Part shown: one piece after another, positions 1 to 11,153 of the stretch
How positions within the stretch are numbered: the stretch's first letter is position 1
Layout of the letters: the number at the start of each line of letters is the position of its first letter
Origin: Stropharia rugosoannulata
Taxonomy: Eukaryota; Basidiomycota; Agaricomycetes; Agaricales; Strophariaceae
Assembly (NCBI GenBank): GCA_028532985.1
Contig: JANCIK010000003.1
Span: 2,366,001-2,430,000 of the forward strand
DNA: 64,000 nt
Direction of reading: 5' to 3'
The notes under the pieces: generated by a model
What the model was told of the DNA's origin: nothing
Database searches by the model: none
The model's input: the letters and a program-made list of their open reading frames with translations, nothing else
Made by a program: the position numbers and the translations under genes

Positions 1-883
1 CACGACAACACTACCATATATCCATAAATATCGTAGTTCCCACTTCAGAGGCCAATATCGAGCTTGGAAATTTCATGACCTCTTTGACGGTATTCACTGC
101 AGGGAACAAGACGTTGGTAGATGTCCGAAGGCCGGTGCGCGATACCGTTGCACTTATGATATATAAATTTAACGGAAGCTAAAGGCCATTGTGTTACCCT
201 CAAAAACCTACTATCTTCTTTCAAAACCAGTTACAACGGAACTACGGATACCCATGATCGAATCGTTTATACCCACAAAATCGAATCTGTACGCTTTGCT
301 CGAAATTGGCCGGAGAGATAGTTGGACGAAGATAGGAACGGGACAAGCGCGTGAAGTGCGCGTCATGTCGGCCTCCATACGGGGATTGGCTATTCCACAT
401 GGTATTCGGTATGAATTTATACTCTTCTGCTATTTTTTTCCTGACTCGGTTTTAGCGGATTAGCGATTCGCGCGCCTCTTATAACAGCAATTTCGTCCGC
501 CTGCCTGTTCTTTTTCATCCTCTCAGTATTGGTCGGGAGTTGTCTTTTGCCTCTTGTACTACCTTCCGTGTCACCCGAGGAAAGTGAAGAGCCGGACAGC
601 GATGTAAAGACGGAGGAGAAACCTCGTATCAATACCTCAGAACGCCCTGCTCAAGAGAGAGAGAAAGAAAGACGTAGAAAGCGTTCTAGGTCCAACAAAT
701 CTTCAAGAGAACCATTAACGAGGGTAAGTACTGATTACGGAGGCCATTCCACTGATTAATAAGGTTTCCTGGCAGGTGAAGGTGGAAGCCCCTGTCGAAA
801 ATATACCTTCTGCTACCGAAGATCTCACCAGAGGCCTTAGAAGGCGATCGTCCAAGTCCTTGAGAACACCTTCGATAGAATGA
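1..883 (+). CDS. Seipin-like lipid-droplet assembly protein, 3' part
   Basis: This is the C-terminal part (about 243 codons) of a seipin (BSCL2/Sei1 family), an ER membrane protein that organises lipid-droplet formation. The 5' end lies outside the window. Exons, all phase-consistent: 3-134, 185-408, 456-723, 776-883 (TGA). The first visible residues (VVPTSEANIELGNFM) match the seipin lumenal signature of a vP.s..N..lGNFM type. The lumenal beta-sandwich continues through exon 2. A hydrophobic segment in exon 3 (around 470-545) is the second membrane span. The tail after it is basic and Arg/Lys/Ser-rich and faces the cytosol. The next gene is convergent, with 194 bp between stop codons. The family call rests on the GNFM motif, the topology and the position of the final membrane span. 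The first codons could belong to an exon starting upstream. Confidence 0.85.
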
Positions 884-1077
884 CATTGAAGCACTATCTA
901 GTACTGTTCTTTCTTGTCACAGGATCTTTGTCTGTGGCTATGATCATATACCACATGGTATACCAATTAACCATACTTCTCAAGTAATTCTATAGGTGCA
1001 ATTTGATTAGTTCTGAATTGTCACTGCCTATCACATATGGTCGTATAATAATAATGGGCATATATTAGGCCACTTCT

Positions 1078-2136
1078 TTATGTCTTGTTGCTCTGTTCTG
1101 GGGTGAAATCCTTGGATATAAACCCATCCTCCTTCAACTCGGTTTTCTCGTCCGCCTTTTCAACGATTTCCTGCTCAGTTCCATCTGAAGGTGGTTTAGC
1201 ATCATCTACAGAATCATGGGTGTCAACCTCCCGATTTTTGGCTTTCGCTGTTGTCGACGCCACTTCTTTTGCAGATGGATCCGTGAAGTCAGATAGTCCT
1301 TCTACCAAATCTCCAGCATCGCCAGAATTTAAACCGAGTTGTGCAATCAAGTCAGTCAACTCGTCCTGAGTGACCTTAACGCCTTGAAGGCCATACCCGC
1401 TCAGCTCATCGCCGAGATCGAGTTCATCTGTTCGCTTATTGACCGGTATCTGTTTTGTCTTCAATGGCGAGGGCGACGATGTCAAATTGCCAAACATCTT
1501 GGGTCGCAAGTGTTCAGGGGTCATTTGCATTGGAGTCGCCGCGCCTGGAATACCGACTGGCTTGACAGTTGGGGGAGGTCTATCTTCGTCGATTTCGGGC
1601 TCCCAGCTCTCATTGAGACGCAAGAATATATCTAGCTCGTCGTGTTCAACTGCGTCTTCACTTGACGATATGTCGCGTCAATTTCAATGCATAACGCTTG
1701 TAAGAGTACTAGCGTGCTTACAATTGCGCAAAGGTCTAACACCATAAGAACTTACGAAGCTGGCATTGCGAATATATAACACTCACTCCAGGAAATTTGC
1801 CCCCAATAAGGATTCCAGGTAACTGCTGTTTGTCTGGAAGGAGAGATGTCATTTCAGCAGTTTAATATGCATTTAAGAATTATGGGACAACTTTGACTTA
1901 CCTGCAGGCGCCTTCCTTCTCCAAAGCCGTTTCGCCTCTTCATCAGAAGCAAGGTCATAAGTGGTAAATGGTATCTTCTTGACCTGCAAGATTCTAAAAA
2001 TGTATTCTGGAAATACAATAGCCATTATGAGCGCTCAGCCCATACATCGGAGACCTGTATTGCTACCTTGACGTTGTCTGAGTGCCGGCTGAGAGGCAAT
2101 TGTGGTCATGTACAAGGTGATAGGTGGGGAAGGCAT
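1078..2136 (-). CDS. SH3BGR/glutaredoxin-fold domain protein with acidic tail
   Basis: The N-terminus (MPSPPITLYMTTIASQ, then LRQRQ...LQVKKIPFTTYDLA) reads as the thioredoxin-like SH3BGR domain shared by many fungal proteins. It has no CxxC active site, so redox catalysis is unlikely and a binding role is inferred. Exons on the minus strand: 2067-2136, 1902-2006, 1787-1833, then a long last exon ending at 1078 (TAA at 1078-1080). The junction between the FPG codons (1787) and the last exon is unresolved. The reading AVEHDELDIFLRL is clearly coding from about 1655 downwards, but no single GT-AG pair joins it cleanly to 1787. The C-terminal 180 residues are Pro/Ser-rich, then acidic. Divergent from LAS1, with 224 bp between start codons. 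Protein of roughly 250-270 residues; molecular role unknown. Confidence 0.7.
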
Positions 2137-2360
2137 CCTGGAGTCTTGAGAGTTAGTATACAATATAAGTCAACAGTGGTAGCAAGTTAGTACTAGAAGC
2201 AGTAACGACGACGATCATGGAAAGGAGTCAGACCCATTGCGGAAGAGTTGGATTAGATTAGATAACCTTTTCACCTTCGCGTAATAGCGCAAACCATTGC
2301 CCAAACATTTTTTTGACACCGGACCAGCCAACCTCTTTCTTATACTTGCTTACACTACAT

Positions 2361-4065
2361 ATGCGGCTTCCTAGACGAGTTCCCTGGGCCTCAGTAGCAG
2401 AACTAGAACATTTATGTGCGTATATATACGGCGATGAAAACGATATTGACGCAAAAATCTTTGCCATCAACAGAGTCAGTAGTCCAAACCATGATACTCC
2501 GCTTCGGGCGTATACTAAACCAATTCCCTAGATATCTGCATGGAAAGCGGTCACTACACTACCACACGCCCTCGAATCCGTTCTCGCACTCCTTGTCGTT
2601 TCTGTTCAGGACCGAACACAGTCCTACATCACCTCCCTTTCCATCAGGCAGAGTTACGCGACTGCCATTATTCGTTTGGTCAATGGCCTCGTTGACCCTC
2701 TTCAAGTTGGGACATATGCTCGGTCCATTACATCAATAGCTCAACAGCTTGGTCTTCCTGCATGGCTTGTTGAGCTTCGCCATGCTGCAACTCATGAAGA
2801 TCTCCCGAGTCTTGAACTTCTTCGCGAGGCCAGCCGGCAGGTACGCAAATCCTTTCATAATTCGGGATAGACTGACTTGACCTCTTAAATAGTCCATGAC
2901 CTGGCTTCTTCAAAACTACTTCCTTCCTACAGTTAATCCCATTTCTCATCAGCAACAAGAAGTAGTTCCAATACGCCCGTTAGCACCAGTCTTAAAAGTC
3001 TACAAGAATACCATGAAGATTATCACACGCGATGTGTCGTTAGTTGCGGAATACAAACAGCGTGTTGTCGCTATTCTCAGAGACGTTGAACGCTGGATTT
3101 CAGAGTGTAAAGTTGCTGCTAGCAAGACTGTCGGCGATGGGGATTGGACAGCAACTCAAGAAATAGGTGCGACAGGAATAGAAGGCGATGCGAAGGAAGT
3201 CTGGGCACTTGAAAAGCTATGTGAAAGTCTTATGGATAAAGGAGCGCTAGTACCGCTTTCCAAAAAGTTCGTTATACTACTTTCTTACAAGTTCAGCGTA
3301 GATAAACATCTTGCGTTTAAAGGAAGCGACTGCATTCCAGTAATCCCCTACTTCCCAGCAAATCCTCCATTGCGTTCTGGGAACCGCTTTTGCGACATGT
3401 ACAAGGTTCTCATTCCGATCTTCCATATGTTCTATGTCGGAGGATCGTTTCCGTGCTTGTAGATGGTCATACGTCTGAAGAGGGCATAGGAAACGACGAT
3501 TCTTCGTATTACATGTACCTGGCCTGTTGGGCATCCTGGATAATGAAGACCTGGAACGATAATTCGCCGACATACATTAACTTTAAAAAAGATATCCTCA
3601 GCACCTTAATTAAAGGTCTAGGTCGCAACCCTTCCCCTTCACTGAGCCAGTCGGCGTAAGTACTCCTCTCACTTTCCGATGCACATTTGCTTATTGCATT
3701 TGATTTAGTCCATTTGCTCTTCTGCAATGTTTGACGTCTGGAGAAGGTGAGTTTGAAGCAGTAGCCTCATTACTTCTGATGCCATCGTCCCAAATATCCA
3801 AAACGGTAAACCAATATCTCATTCATCCGCCGTAAATGCATCCTAATGATGATAGCAGCATTGGAACCCTTCTGACCTCGAGGTGATGGAAGCCAGACTC
3901 GCCCATCTAGAGTCCTGTCAATCACATAGCCGCGGTAGTCCCTCTTTAACGTCTGCCCCTCATTCACAGGAGGCTCCCGAAATAACTGTAGCTGTTCCGG
4001 GATGGCGTATTATGCTTGAGCATAAAAACTGGAAAGCTTCTCCGATTGGTGTATTTACAAAATAG
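2361..4065 (+). CDS. LAS1: Las1 pre-rRNA endonuclease (ITS2 cleavage)
   Basis: Six exons: 2361-2474, 2532-2840, 2893-3266, 3323-3655, 3709-3805, 3856-4065; 478 residues. The N-terminus (RVPWASVAELEHLCAYIYG) and the segment ISAWKA are Las1 hallmarks. Residues about 121-130 contain RHAATHEDLP, the HEPN nuclease motif R-x4-H that cuts pre-rRNA at C2 in ITS2. In yeast Las1 works in a complex with the polynucleotide kinase Grc3. Exon 4 gives the conserved FWEPLLRHV, and the last exon ends in W-x3-PIGVF, a conserved Las1 C-terminal signature. The two exon-4 boundaries were chosen because they alone restore the frame and the KKRLH...FWEPLL reading. The start is the first in-frame ATG. It acts in the nucleus/nucleolus and is convergent with the next gene, with 121 bp between stops. 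Confidence 0.92.
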
Positions 4066-4186
4066 ATGCGTAAACACCGGTTTTGCTCGATGTCAAAAGT
4101 GTACATTATACCATTAGATATGAGCCAAGCTGGCAGCCCAAAAGAAGGATGAAGAGGAAATCGTAAAATGAACGTCGATAGATATG

Positions 4187-6095
4187 CTATGTTAGGATAT
4201 CCCTTGATCGTAGTTTGGCTGCGCGGGTGGCTTTGCTGAGTTTAGTCGGTTGCCGGGGTGGATGCACTTCGAGCGGTAGACTCCCTACATTGCCTTCACT
4301 TCGGCTATCATTGGCGGCAGCACTGCGCGTCGTTTCACTGAGCCCATCACTATGTGTTGAAGTGATAGGCGGATACCGAGGAGGTAGTTCAACTATGTCC
4401 GTTCCTTCTTGATGATAAATTGTCACAGGAGGCATATTGCTGTCATGATGGAGCACGTAGACATGACTTTGGGGCCGGGGTGTCGTAGATGGAGCCATGG
4501 CTTCATGGAAAGATGCAATACGAGCAGCTGGTGAGTATACGGAGCTAGGTGCGCGGAGGTCTATGTTACGACCTTCTTCGTCAGCTATAGGGAAAGGTTC
4601 AACCAAATAGTTTTGACTCGACGACAGGGGATGAGTCAAGCTGGACGAGTTTGTTATCTGCATGCCTCCAGTGGTAGATATGGTGGGTAACGGCCTGTAC
4701 TGAGTGAGGCCATCTTCGAATATACCAGAACCTGAACGCATGTCTAAAAATCGATTCCCTTCCGCCTTGCGCGCAAAGCGTCTGGTCAAAAAGAAATAGG
4801 CACTGAGAATGCCAACTATGATTCCCACTGCCAACCCGCCGATGCCAATACCGATAGGAATACCAATATTAAGCTCTTTAGCTGGACTAATAGAAAGTCA
4901 ATATATGCGTAATGTATAGCTCGATTGATACAAGAAATCTCACATAGTGGTGACCTCTCCTGCCAAACACTGTGTAGTTCCGCCCCCTCCTGCATGGAGA
5001 GGCCCATTAACCCAAGCAGCACCAGTAGAGTCTACGACACTAAGGAAAAAAGGTGAACCCCATGTTAGGCTAACAGTCCAGTTGATAGCTTGTACATCGT
5101 TAACGGTGATATTGTACGGCGGGTGTAATGCAGGAGCAACCTGTATCATAGTCCATTAAATAGTCATCAGGTTTTACATAGAACTCACAGTGAGTGTGAA
5201 CGGTGCGGTCCCATTGATTGGCGTCAAGGATACATCTGTACACTAGAGGTCATTATATAAGTAGACGAAGCCGGATAGAAGAAAGTCATCTTTCCTGACC
5301 TGATCAACCCAACCAAATTGAGACATGGGACCGTTGTTCACTATTCCAGATATCCCAAGCGCTGGGGGGAATGTAACATTTTGGCAAGTTGGAGTCGAAG
5401 TAGAAGGTATAACACTGTAGGTCGCTTGACACCCCCCTGTGTTCCCGAACTTGTCGAACATGCATATCTGGTACTGGAGAAATTTCAATGTTTAACTACA
5501 AGATACGCTATGTTCAATAAGACTCACTAAAGTTCCTGGAGCAAAGGGAACAGCCCAATCCTATGGAAAAAATGAGCTGTCGCGCAAAACTTCGGCTTTA
5601 GAAGACTCACAAAGCTGAGTACATCCCCCACTGCAATGATAAATGGCGTCACGTAGGCACTGCTGACGCATAAGCAAATTCCATAAGTTTTGAAATGCTC
5701 CGTTCTTACGAAGTGTATATTTGCAGGTAGTACGGTGCGGTGGGATTTGGGCTGTAGAGACGATAAAGTTACGAGAATTACGAGATTTGATTGCAAATCT
5801 CACCCAGTCGCAGCTCCTCTTGACCATGTAATGTGTATGCTCTCGCATTGTGCTGGCAAAATTAAACTAATGCAACCTTTATTCTCGTTGTATTGTACTC
5901 ACCCGTAACTGGTACAGGGACAGGCTTTCCTGGAGTATTCCAATCAAAGAAAAATGACTAGAAAGTATATCAGCAGCCAAAAGGGTACTTCAAGAATAAC
6001 CAAACCTGTGGCATAAACGGAGCAACAGCGTTTTGTGCCATGGCGAGCTCCAGAAACCAGAACAGAGAAAGGACAAAGCAGATTGGTATTCTCAT
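4187..6095 (-). CDS. Fungal type I membrane protein with duplicated ectodomain
   Basis: Ten exons (minus): 6006-6095, 5903-5957, 5804-5852, 5710-5751, 5611-5659, 5528-5560, 5300-5473, 5189-5242, 4944-5140, 4187-4886; 480 residues. It starts with a signal peptide (MRIPICFVLSLFWFLELAMA). The ectodomain carries TGPNPTAPYYLQIYTS, YQICMFDKFGNTGGC and PAPLHPPYN-like blocks that I recognise as conserved across Agaricomycetes but without assigned function. A Gly/Ile-rich membrane span lies at about 256-281, followed by basic TRRFARKAEG. The cytosolic tail is about 195 residues, Ser/Thr/Pro-rich, with the polyproline stretch ELPPRYPP. The ectodomain seems to be two related modules (about 51-121 and 165-240), each ending in a Cys. 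The architecture suggests a cell-surface sensor or wall-anchoring protein; that is inference. Divergent from the YSC84 homologue. Confidence 0.82.
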
Positions 6096-6471
6096 GTGAG
6101 CCAGCGCAGAGCAGTGCCACACCAGCGACACAGTCGGAGGAGTCGTAAACTGAGTAAATGGTGCCGTTAGAGAGCTCAAGTTGAGTCGCCTGCGGGGTTG
6201 ATGGTGTCTGCACCTCAAGCGACCAACCTGACGCGATGGTGGGAACTGAAAAAGTCATCAAATGCGGTTTGATACAGGAAATATAAGTGTGTAGTCGCGT
6301 ATTTCTTGGCCCTTGAAAGGTTGCTGATGGACCTAGCCCAACGATAATCAACTGGGCCAGTCCATAGCTAAGCGCGCGCCGCGCGGCTGCAGGCGGCTGT
6401 GTACACATGACTGCGATCGGTTCCCGATTTGGACATCACATCCGTAAGGTACCTGCCTCCGCTCCTCCACC

Positions 6472-8323
6472 ATGAAGCTCATGAACAAGCTCTCAAGCCC
6501 TCTTCCACAACCTCTACCCAAAGAATGTGAAAAGGCTGCTAAAATATGTATGCATATACGTTGAATTTCCAAGTACATCTCACCAAGACAGATATAGTCA
6601 AATCTTTTGTTGATAGCGGTAATAATGGACTTGATGGCGTCATCCCTCGCAGTATCCTCGAGAACGCCAAAGGCTTCGCCATCTTTACCATTGTCAAGGC
6701 CGGATTCGTTGTATCAGCAAGGGCAGGCAGTGGCATAGTCATCGCAAGGCTCGATAATGGATGTATGTTTGGCTGTCTGTCATTACCTCGAATCCCGATT
6801 GCTGACTGAAGACATGTGTCGTATGCCCGAAACAGCATGGTCTGCACCCAGCGCGATAGGCACTGCTGGTCTTGGATTTGGCGGACAAGCAGGAGCTGAG
6901 ATGACGGAGTTCCTTGTCGTTTTGAATTCTCGTTCTGTGTGTTGCATTCCTTGTTCTACAATAGGCTATTTTTAACTGACCCGGTTATCGCATCCAGGCA
7001 ATTGTAAGCAAGTTGGAGGGCTGCAGTATGGTCTTCTAGCTGACCGAAGAACACAGAAATCTTTCATGGCCGCTGGTTCGTTGACTTTAGGCGGAAATGC
7101 CAGTATAGCACTCGGCCCCCTTGGACGCACAGGTGAAGCATCAGGTGCCCTGAATACGAATGGCAAAGTGGCAGCAATGTAAGCAATCGGTCGTTCTAAA
7201 CTTTGCGGAGAATTTACCTTCATTCTCTTTTTAATATAGGTATAGCTACTCCAAAACCAAGGGTCTATTTGGAGGCGTTTCTATCGAAGGATCAGTGATC
7301 GTTGAAAGACAAGACGCGAACGTCCAGGCCTACAACTCACCTGTCACGGCCAGGCTTCTACTTGGCGGTAGCGTCAGTCCTCCGCCGTGGGCAATGCCAT
7401 TAATAAAAACTCTGGAAGCGTGTACGGGAATGCCGGGGGGTAGGGAATGGGTTCGTGAAGAAGCTCCCCAGACGCCTGGTGGCACATATGTATTCGGCGG
7501 AGTGGGGAGCCCAACTTCCAGCAGATCGCCATCATTTCTGCGAAAGAAAAGTAAAATTCCTCCTCCTGAATTTCCACCTTCATCCTGGGGCGAACCTACT
7601 GAGTCGGGATCCTATTTTTCTAATTCCTCTGGTTCTAAGGTTCATTCCCGTAACATCACATGGGATGGAGGCAACTCTTCCAATAGTAAGAATTTCGACA
7701 CAAGCTTCGAATCCGACTATTCTCCTAATCCGGTGGCAACCTCTCGGACGGCATCATATGAAAACACTAATCCATTTTCTCCTGATTCGAAATCCGGCTT
7801 TGGCTCGAAGACTATAACCCCCAAAACTGGATCAAACTTTCAATTTACTGCTCCTGAACAAATACATTCTCGTTCTTTATCATTGGATCGGTACAATCTA
7901 TCATCTAATAGCCAATATCCAAGTACAAACCCCTACCATTCTCTAACAACCCCTCTAGTTCAAAGCAACTTACCTGCAGCGGCTCCCATTCTTAAGACAC
8001 GCGATGAACTTGCTCGACCACTTCTCCCGCATGAAGGAGTCGGTCGTGCAATTGCTCTATTTAATTTTGACGCTGTGGAGGTAAGCCATCCTGACAAATA
8101 TGTTTTTGTGTTGTGAAAATACTCATACTTTCACAGGAAGGGGACTTATCGTTTAAGAAGGGACAAGTCATTACTATTACGAAGAAGAGTGACAGTACCG
8201 ATGACTGGTCAGTATGTCTTTTTGGCATAAGTCTGGTTGATCTCAACACTATAAAATAGGTGGACAGGGAAGATCGATGGGCGACAAGGAATTTTTCCTG
8301 CCAACTTTGTTGAACTTGCTTAA
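6472..8323 (+). CDS. SYLF plus SH3 actin-patch protein (Ysc84/Lsb3 family)
   Basis: Eight exons: 6472-6547, 6592-6762, 6836-6936, 6998-7003, 7057-7178, 7240-8080, 8137-8207, 8260-8323; 483 residues. The N-terminal SYLF domain (lipid and actin binding) is plain in IPRSILENAKGFAIFTIVKA, WSAPSAIGTAGLGFGGQAGA and LLLGGSVSPPPWAMPLIKTL. The middle (about 245-410) is a Ser/Asn-rich linker. The C-terminal SH3 domain has ALFNFDA, WWTGKIDGRQGIFPANFVEL. The family works at endocytic actin patches and binds Las17/WASP partners. Exon 4 is only 6 nt (Ala-Ile) and is needed to give RSAIKSFMAAG, the family sequence. The first ATG with this frame was taken as start. Confidence 0.92.
6998..7003 (+). other. 6-nt microexon in the YSC84 homologue
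   Basis: GCAATT lies between an acceptor (atccag) and a donor (gtaagc). Including it gives S-A-I-K-S-F-M across the junction, matching the SYLF family. Leaving it out keeps frame but removes two conserved residues. Confidence 0.8.
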
Positions 8324-8693
8324 TCGAGCCCTCTTCGAACTAGAGTATCGGTGTACATTTCGGCTGCATTTTTACCGTCTCAAACACACATATCTAATCT
8401 ATGTACTGAACATGTTATCTGGATCATCCTAGTAAACTATATTTAATCGTTGTAATTTGGCTATGTAATATATACAAGGAAGATTAATAATTCAATCACA
8501 CATGAGTAAGTAATGAATAATTTACAATAGCACCTGATGAAAATGAAACAGCCAAACAACATTGCAGAATGTTCAGCTGCTTTGTACAATTTGCTATATT
8601 CTGGGTAACAGATACACAATGTTCGAAAGGAATAGATATGGATACATCAATTGTACAGATATATGCGAGGCATGGCGGCGTAACATCGTGGTC
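8324..8693. other. Convergent intergenic spacer, no gene seen
   Basis: AT-rich 3' flanks of the YSC84 homologue and the GH16 gene. Only short out-of-frame ORFs are present; presumably both 3' UTRs. Confidence 0.6.
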
Positions 8694-10470
8694 TCAACTG
8701 CTTTGGTATATCTTGACGCTCCGGACTTGCCAAACTGCAAATAGGATATGAGATGCCGTGCACGTTGTAATGTTCCGCCTTGCTACTTACAGGCTTCGGC
8801 CATGGCGGACCCGTTATTTAAAACGAACGCTTCACATGTGGAAACTCCGGTTCGCTGTGCGCAGCTTTGGTCCTGACCCGGAATACCTGCTGTATTCCAT
8901 ACGGCACTAGCCCAATCTCCGCTTGAAGGAACGTTTAAAATTCATTAGAAGTGAACATGCATGCCGAACTTACCAGAGAGTAGTGTCAAATATTGCCGAA
9001 TGGTTGATAAAGAACTCAGATGGATTGCAACTCGAGGCAGGCCACCTGGCCATGGGGGTACCCCAGTTCTGAGGTTGAGGAGCTCCGGCCGTGATATCGG
9101 AAGGTATACTGTTTGCAGGGAAAAAGTATATTGCAATTCCTGTCGAGTCCCACATCACTGTAAATATCGAATAAGCATGAAGAGACTAAACAAAAGACAG
9201 GTCCTACACGTACTTGCGTAGACTCCGCCACCGTTACTGTTGAAACCAGTGCCGAAAGAATTACTTGTCGATGCACGAATACCACAGCCTTGGTTTCCGG
9301 TAGTAAGAGCTGCACAGTCCGTGCCGCCAATGACTGAACCAGAGATAGATAGAGAATTCGAGTCGGATGTAGGTAGAGTGCAGCCAACATTAGTGTGAAT
9401 AGTCGCTTGATTATTTGTATAATCGTTTACCCCTTCCACTATATCGATTTCTCCGGTAACGGGCCAGTTAGGGCCTGGGTAGGCAGGAATTCAATATTGT
9501 TGGCTGTAACACCATATGATTGACAAAGACATACCATTCGTCCAGAACGCACTGTAGATGATATGTGGGTGACATGATATACAAATTATGGAGTTCACTT
9601 ACGGCCAGATACCACAACCTGCCGGCATATGTACGGAGTCCATGATGAACAAACCACCATTATATTGACTTTGCGTAGTGATTCGGATACTGTTACGAGT
9701 GTTTTGCACAACCGGAGTGGTTTCAACTTGCATTATTGCGTGTCCCTGAGAGTTGATCGAGAGCAATCCGCTTGAGCTCTGCTTCAAATAAGTTATCGTC
9801 CACCGATTCATAATAAAGGCAAGACTAACCGCGGTTCCCTGGTCTATGTACGTGACGACACCTTCATTGTTCTTCAGAATACAACATAGACTAGGGGACA
9901 CCCATTACAACTCACCATGTGTAGGGTCACCACCGGTAAAGAAATTCCATCCATTGAAGAAATCCGAACCTTCCTATTAATTTGTCAATAAGCGGACAGG
10001 ACAAGCAGAACGGAGCTGAGGCGGCGTACATGCGATTCGGCTAATTTCCACTGTGAAGATGGGGGTGAAGAGGTCCCTGTCGGAGTCGATCCAGAAGTCG
10101 CAGTGGAGAAGCCGGTGAAGGAGACTGACAACGAAGATGAAGAGCCTCCATTGTTTGTCGTGCTGCTACTACCGGTGTTTGCAGGCGAGGTACTAGTAGT
10201 GGCACTGCTATTACCTCCATCGGAAGGAATGCCAAACGGAGCCTGTTTCCCCGATTTGCAATACACTACGTGGTTGGTTTGCTCGACGGCCGCTCTGGGG
10301 ACAAGCACCCCGCCAAACGCAACGCGCAAGTCTTGGGCCAAACTATGAGTGTGTCGGACTGCCTTTTCGTGGACGCTGTGTGCTACACGTTGGATAAGGG
10401 TGTGCGATGCCATTGCATGATCCACAGCCATAAGTGCCACGCAGATTGTGACATACTTGTTGAAACCCAT
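8694..10470 (-). CDS. GH16 endo-beta-1,3(4)-glucanase with Ser-rich linker
   Basis: Nine exons (minus): 10030-10470, 9916-9973, 9830-9861, 9603-9778, 9535-9551, 9214-9474, 8974-9157, 8791-8921, 8694-8734; 446 residues. The N-terminus is hydrophobic (YVTICVALMAVDHAMAS), either a signal peptide or a signal anchor. A Ser/Thr/Gly-rich linker follows (about 75-135). The catalytic GH16 domain begins at SDFFNGWNFFTGGDPTHG. It contains the ExDxxE-type active site GEIDIVEG (about residues 248-255), with the first Glu as nucleophile and the second as acid/base in this clan. The domain ends with AFWQVRSVKIYQSS. The enzyme cleaves beta-1,3/1,4-glucan in the fungal wall or extracellularly. Exon 5 is a 17-nt microexon encoding FWTN. 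Tandem with VAC8 on the same strand. Confidence 0.92.
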
Positions 10471-11153
10471 GATTAGGAGAGAACAAGTCTATAGCTTGTA
10501 TATATTGTGGCGTGGAGTCGTAACAGCGAGCAACGTAAAGAGGCAGGAAACCTGAGAACAAGAGGCCGAGAAGTTAGAGGAGAAGGATTGGGCGCAGCCC
10601 TTAAAAAAAACGGAAATTCAGTGTTGGTGGAATCGAGGGTATGAAATGGAAAGCAGGTAAGGGGATTTCGAAGCGGCGCGAGAAAATACACCACCACGAG
10701 GCAAATGTGCCTCCAACATTAGCTATTGTACTCCATGCATAATATGATGATAACGTGCATTACCCGCACATTACCCACGTGTCTGCAGCTGTCTGCAGGC
10801 TGTCCACAGTGCACACAAACTACAGTGGCGGCAAGAGGATGGATTTCATTAAGCCTGATACATAAAACGTCAACTTAAACTGGCTGCATCAGTTAGGCGC
10901 TGTGCATACAAGGAACAGTTAACTGACTTCGCGTTTGTGCAATGAAGTCATATGGGCCACCCTACTAAGAACACAGAAAAAGAAAGGAACGCTACTGTAC
11001 TAACGAAATGTACCAAAACCTCAAATACGATAAAGTAACAACGGTATGAGTCACATATCCCATGTAACGAAGGATATAGATCAAACCAATAAATTCATCA
11101 CAAAAATATGAAGAAAATCATACCAAATCCGTCCAAAATGTCATAAAAATGTT
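10471..11153. other. 683-bp intergenic region
   Basis: Upstream of the GH16 start and downstream of the VAC8 stop. It must hold the GH16 promoter and the VAC8 3' UTR. It contains close repeats of ttacccgcacattacccac and ctgtctgcagctgtctgcag-like words around 10760-10810. No gene recognised. Confidence 0.5.

Noticed and set aside
1085..1747. Three long plus-strand ORFs
   Set aside because: Antisense shadows of the SH3BGR-gene last exon.
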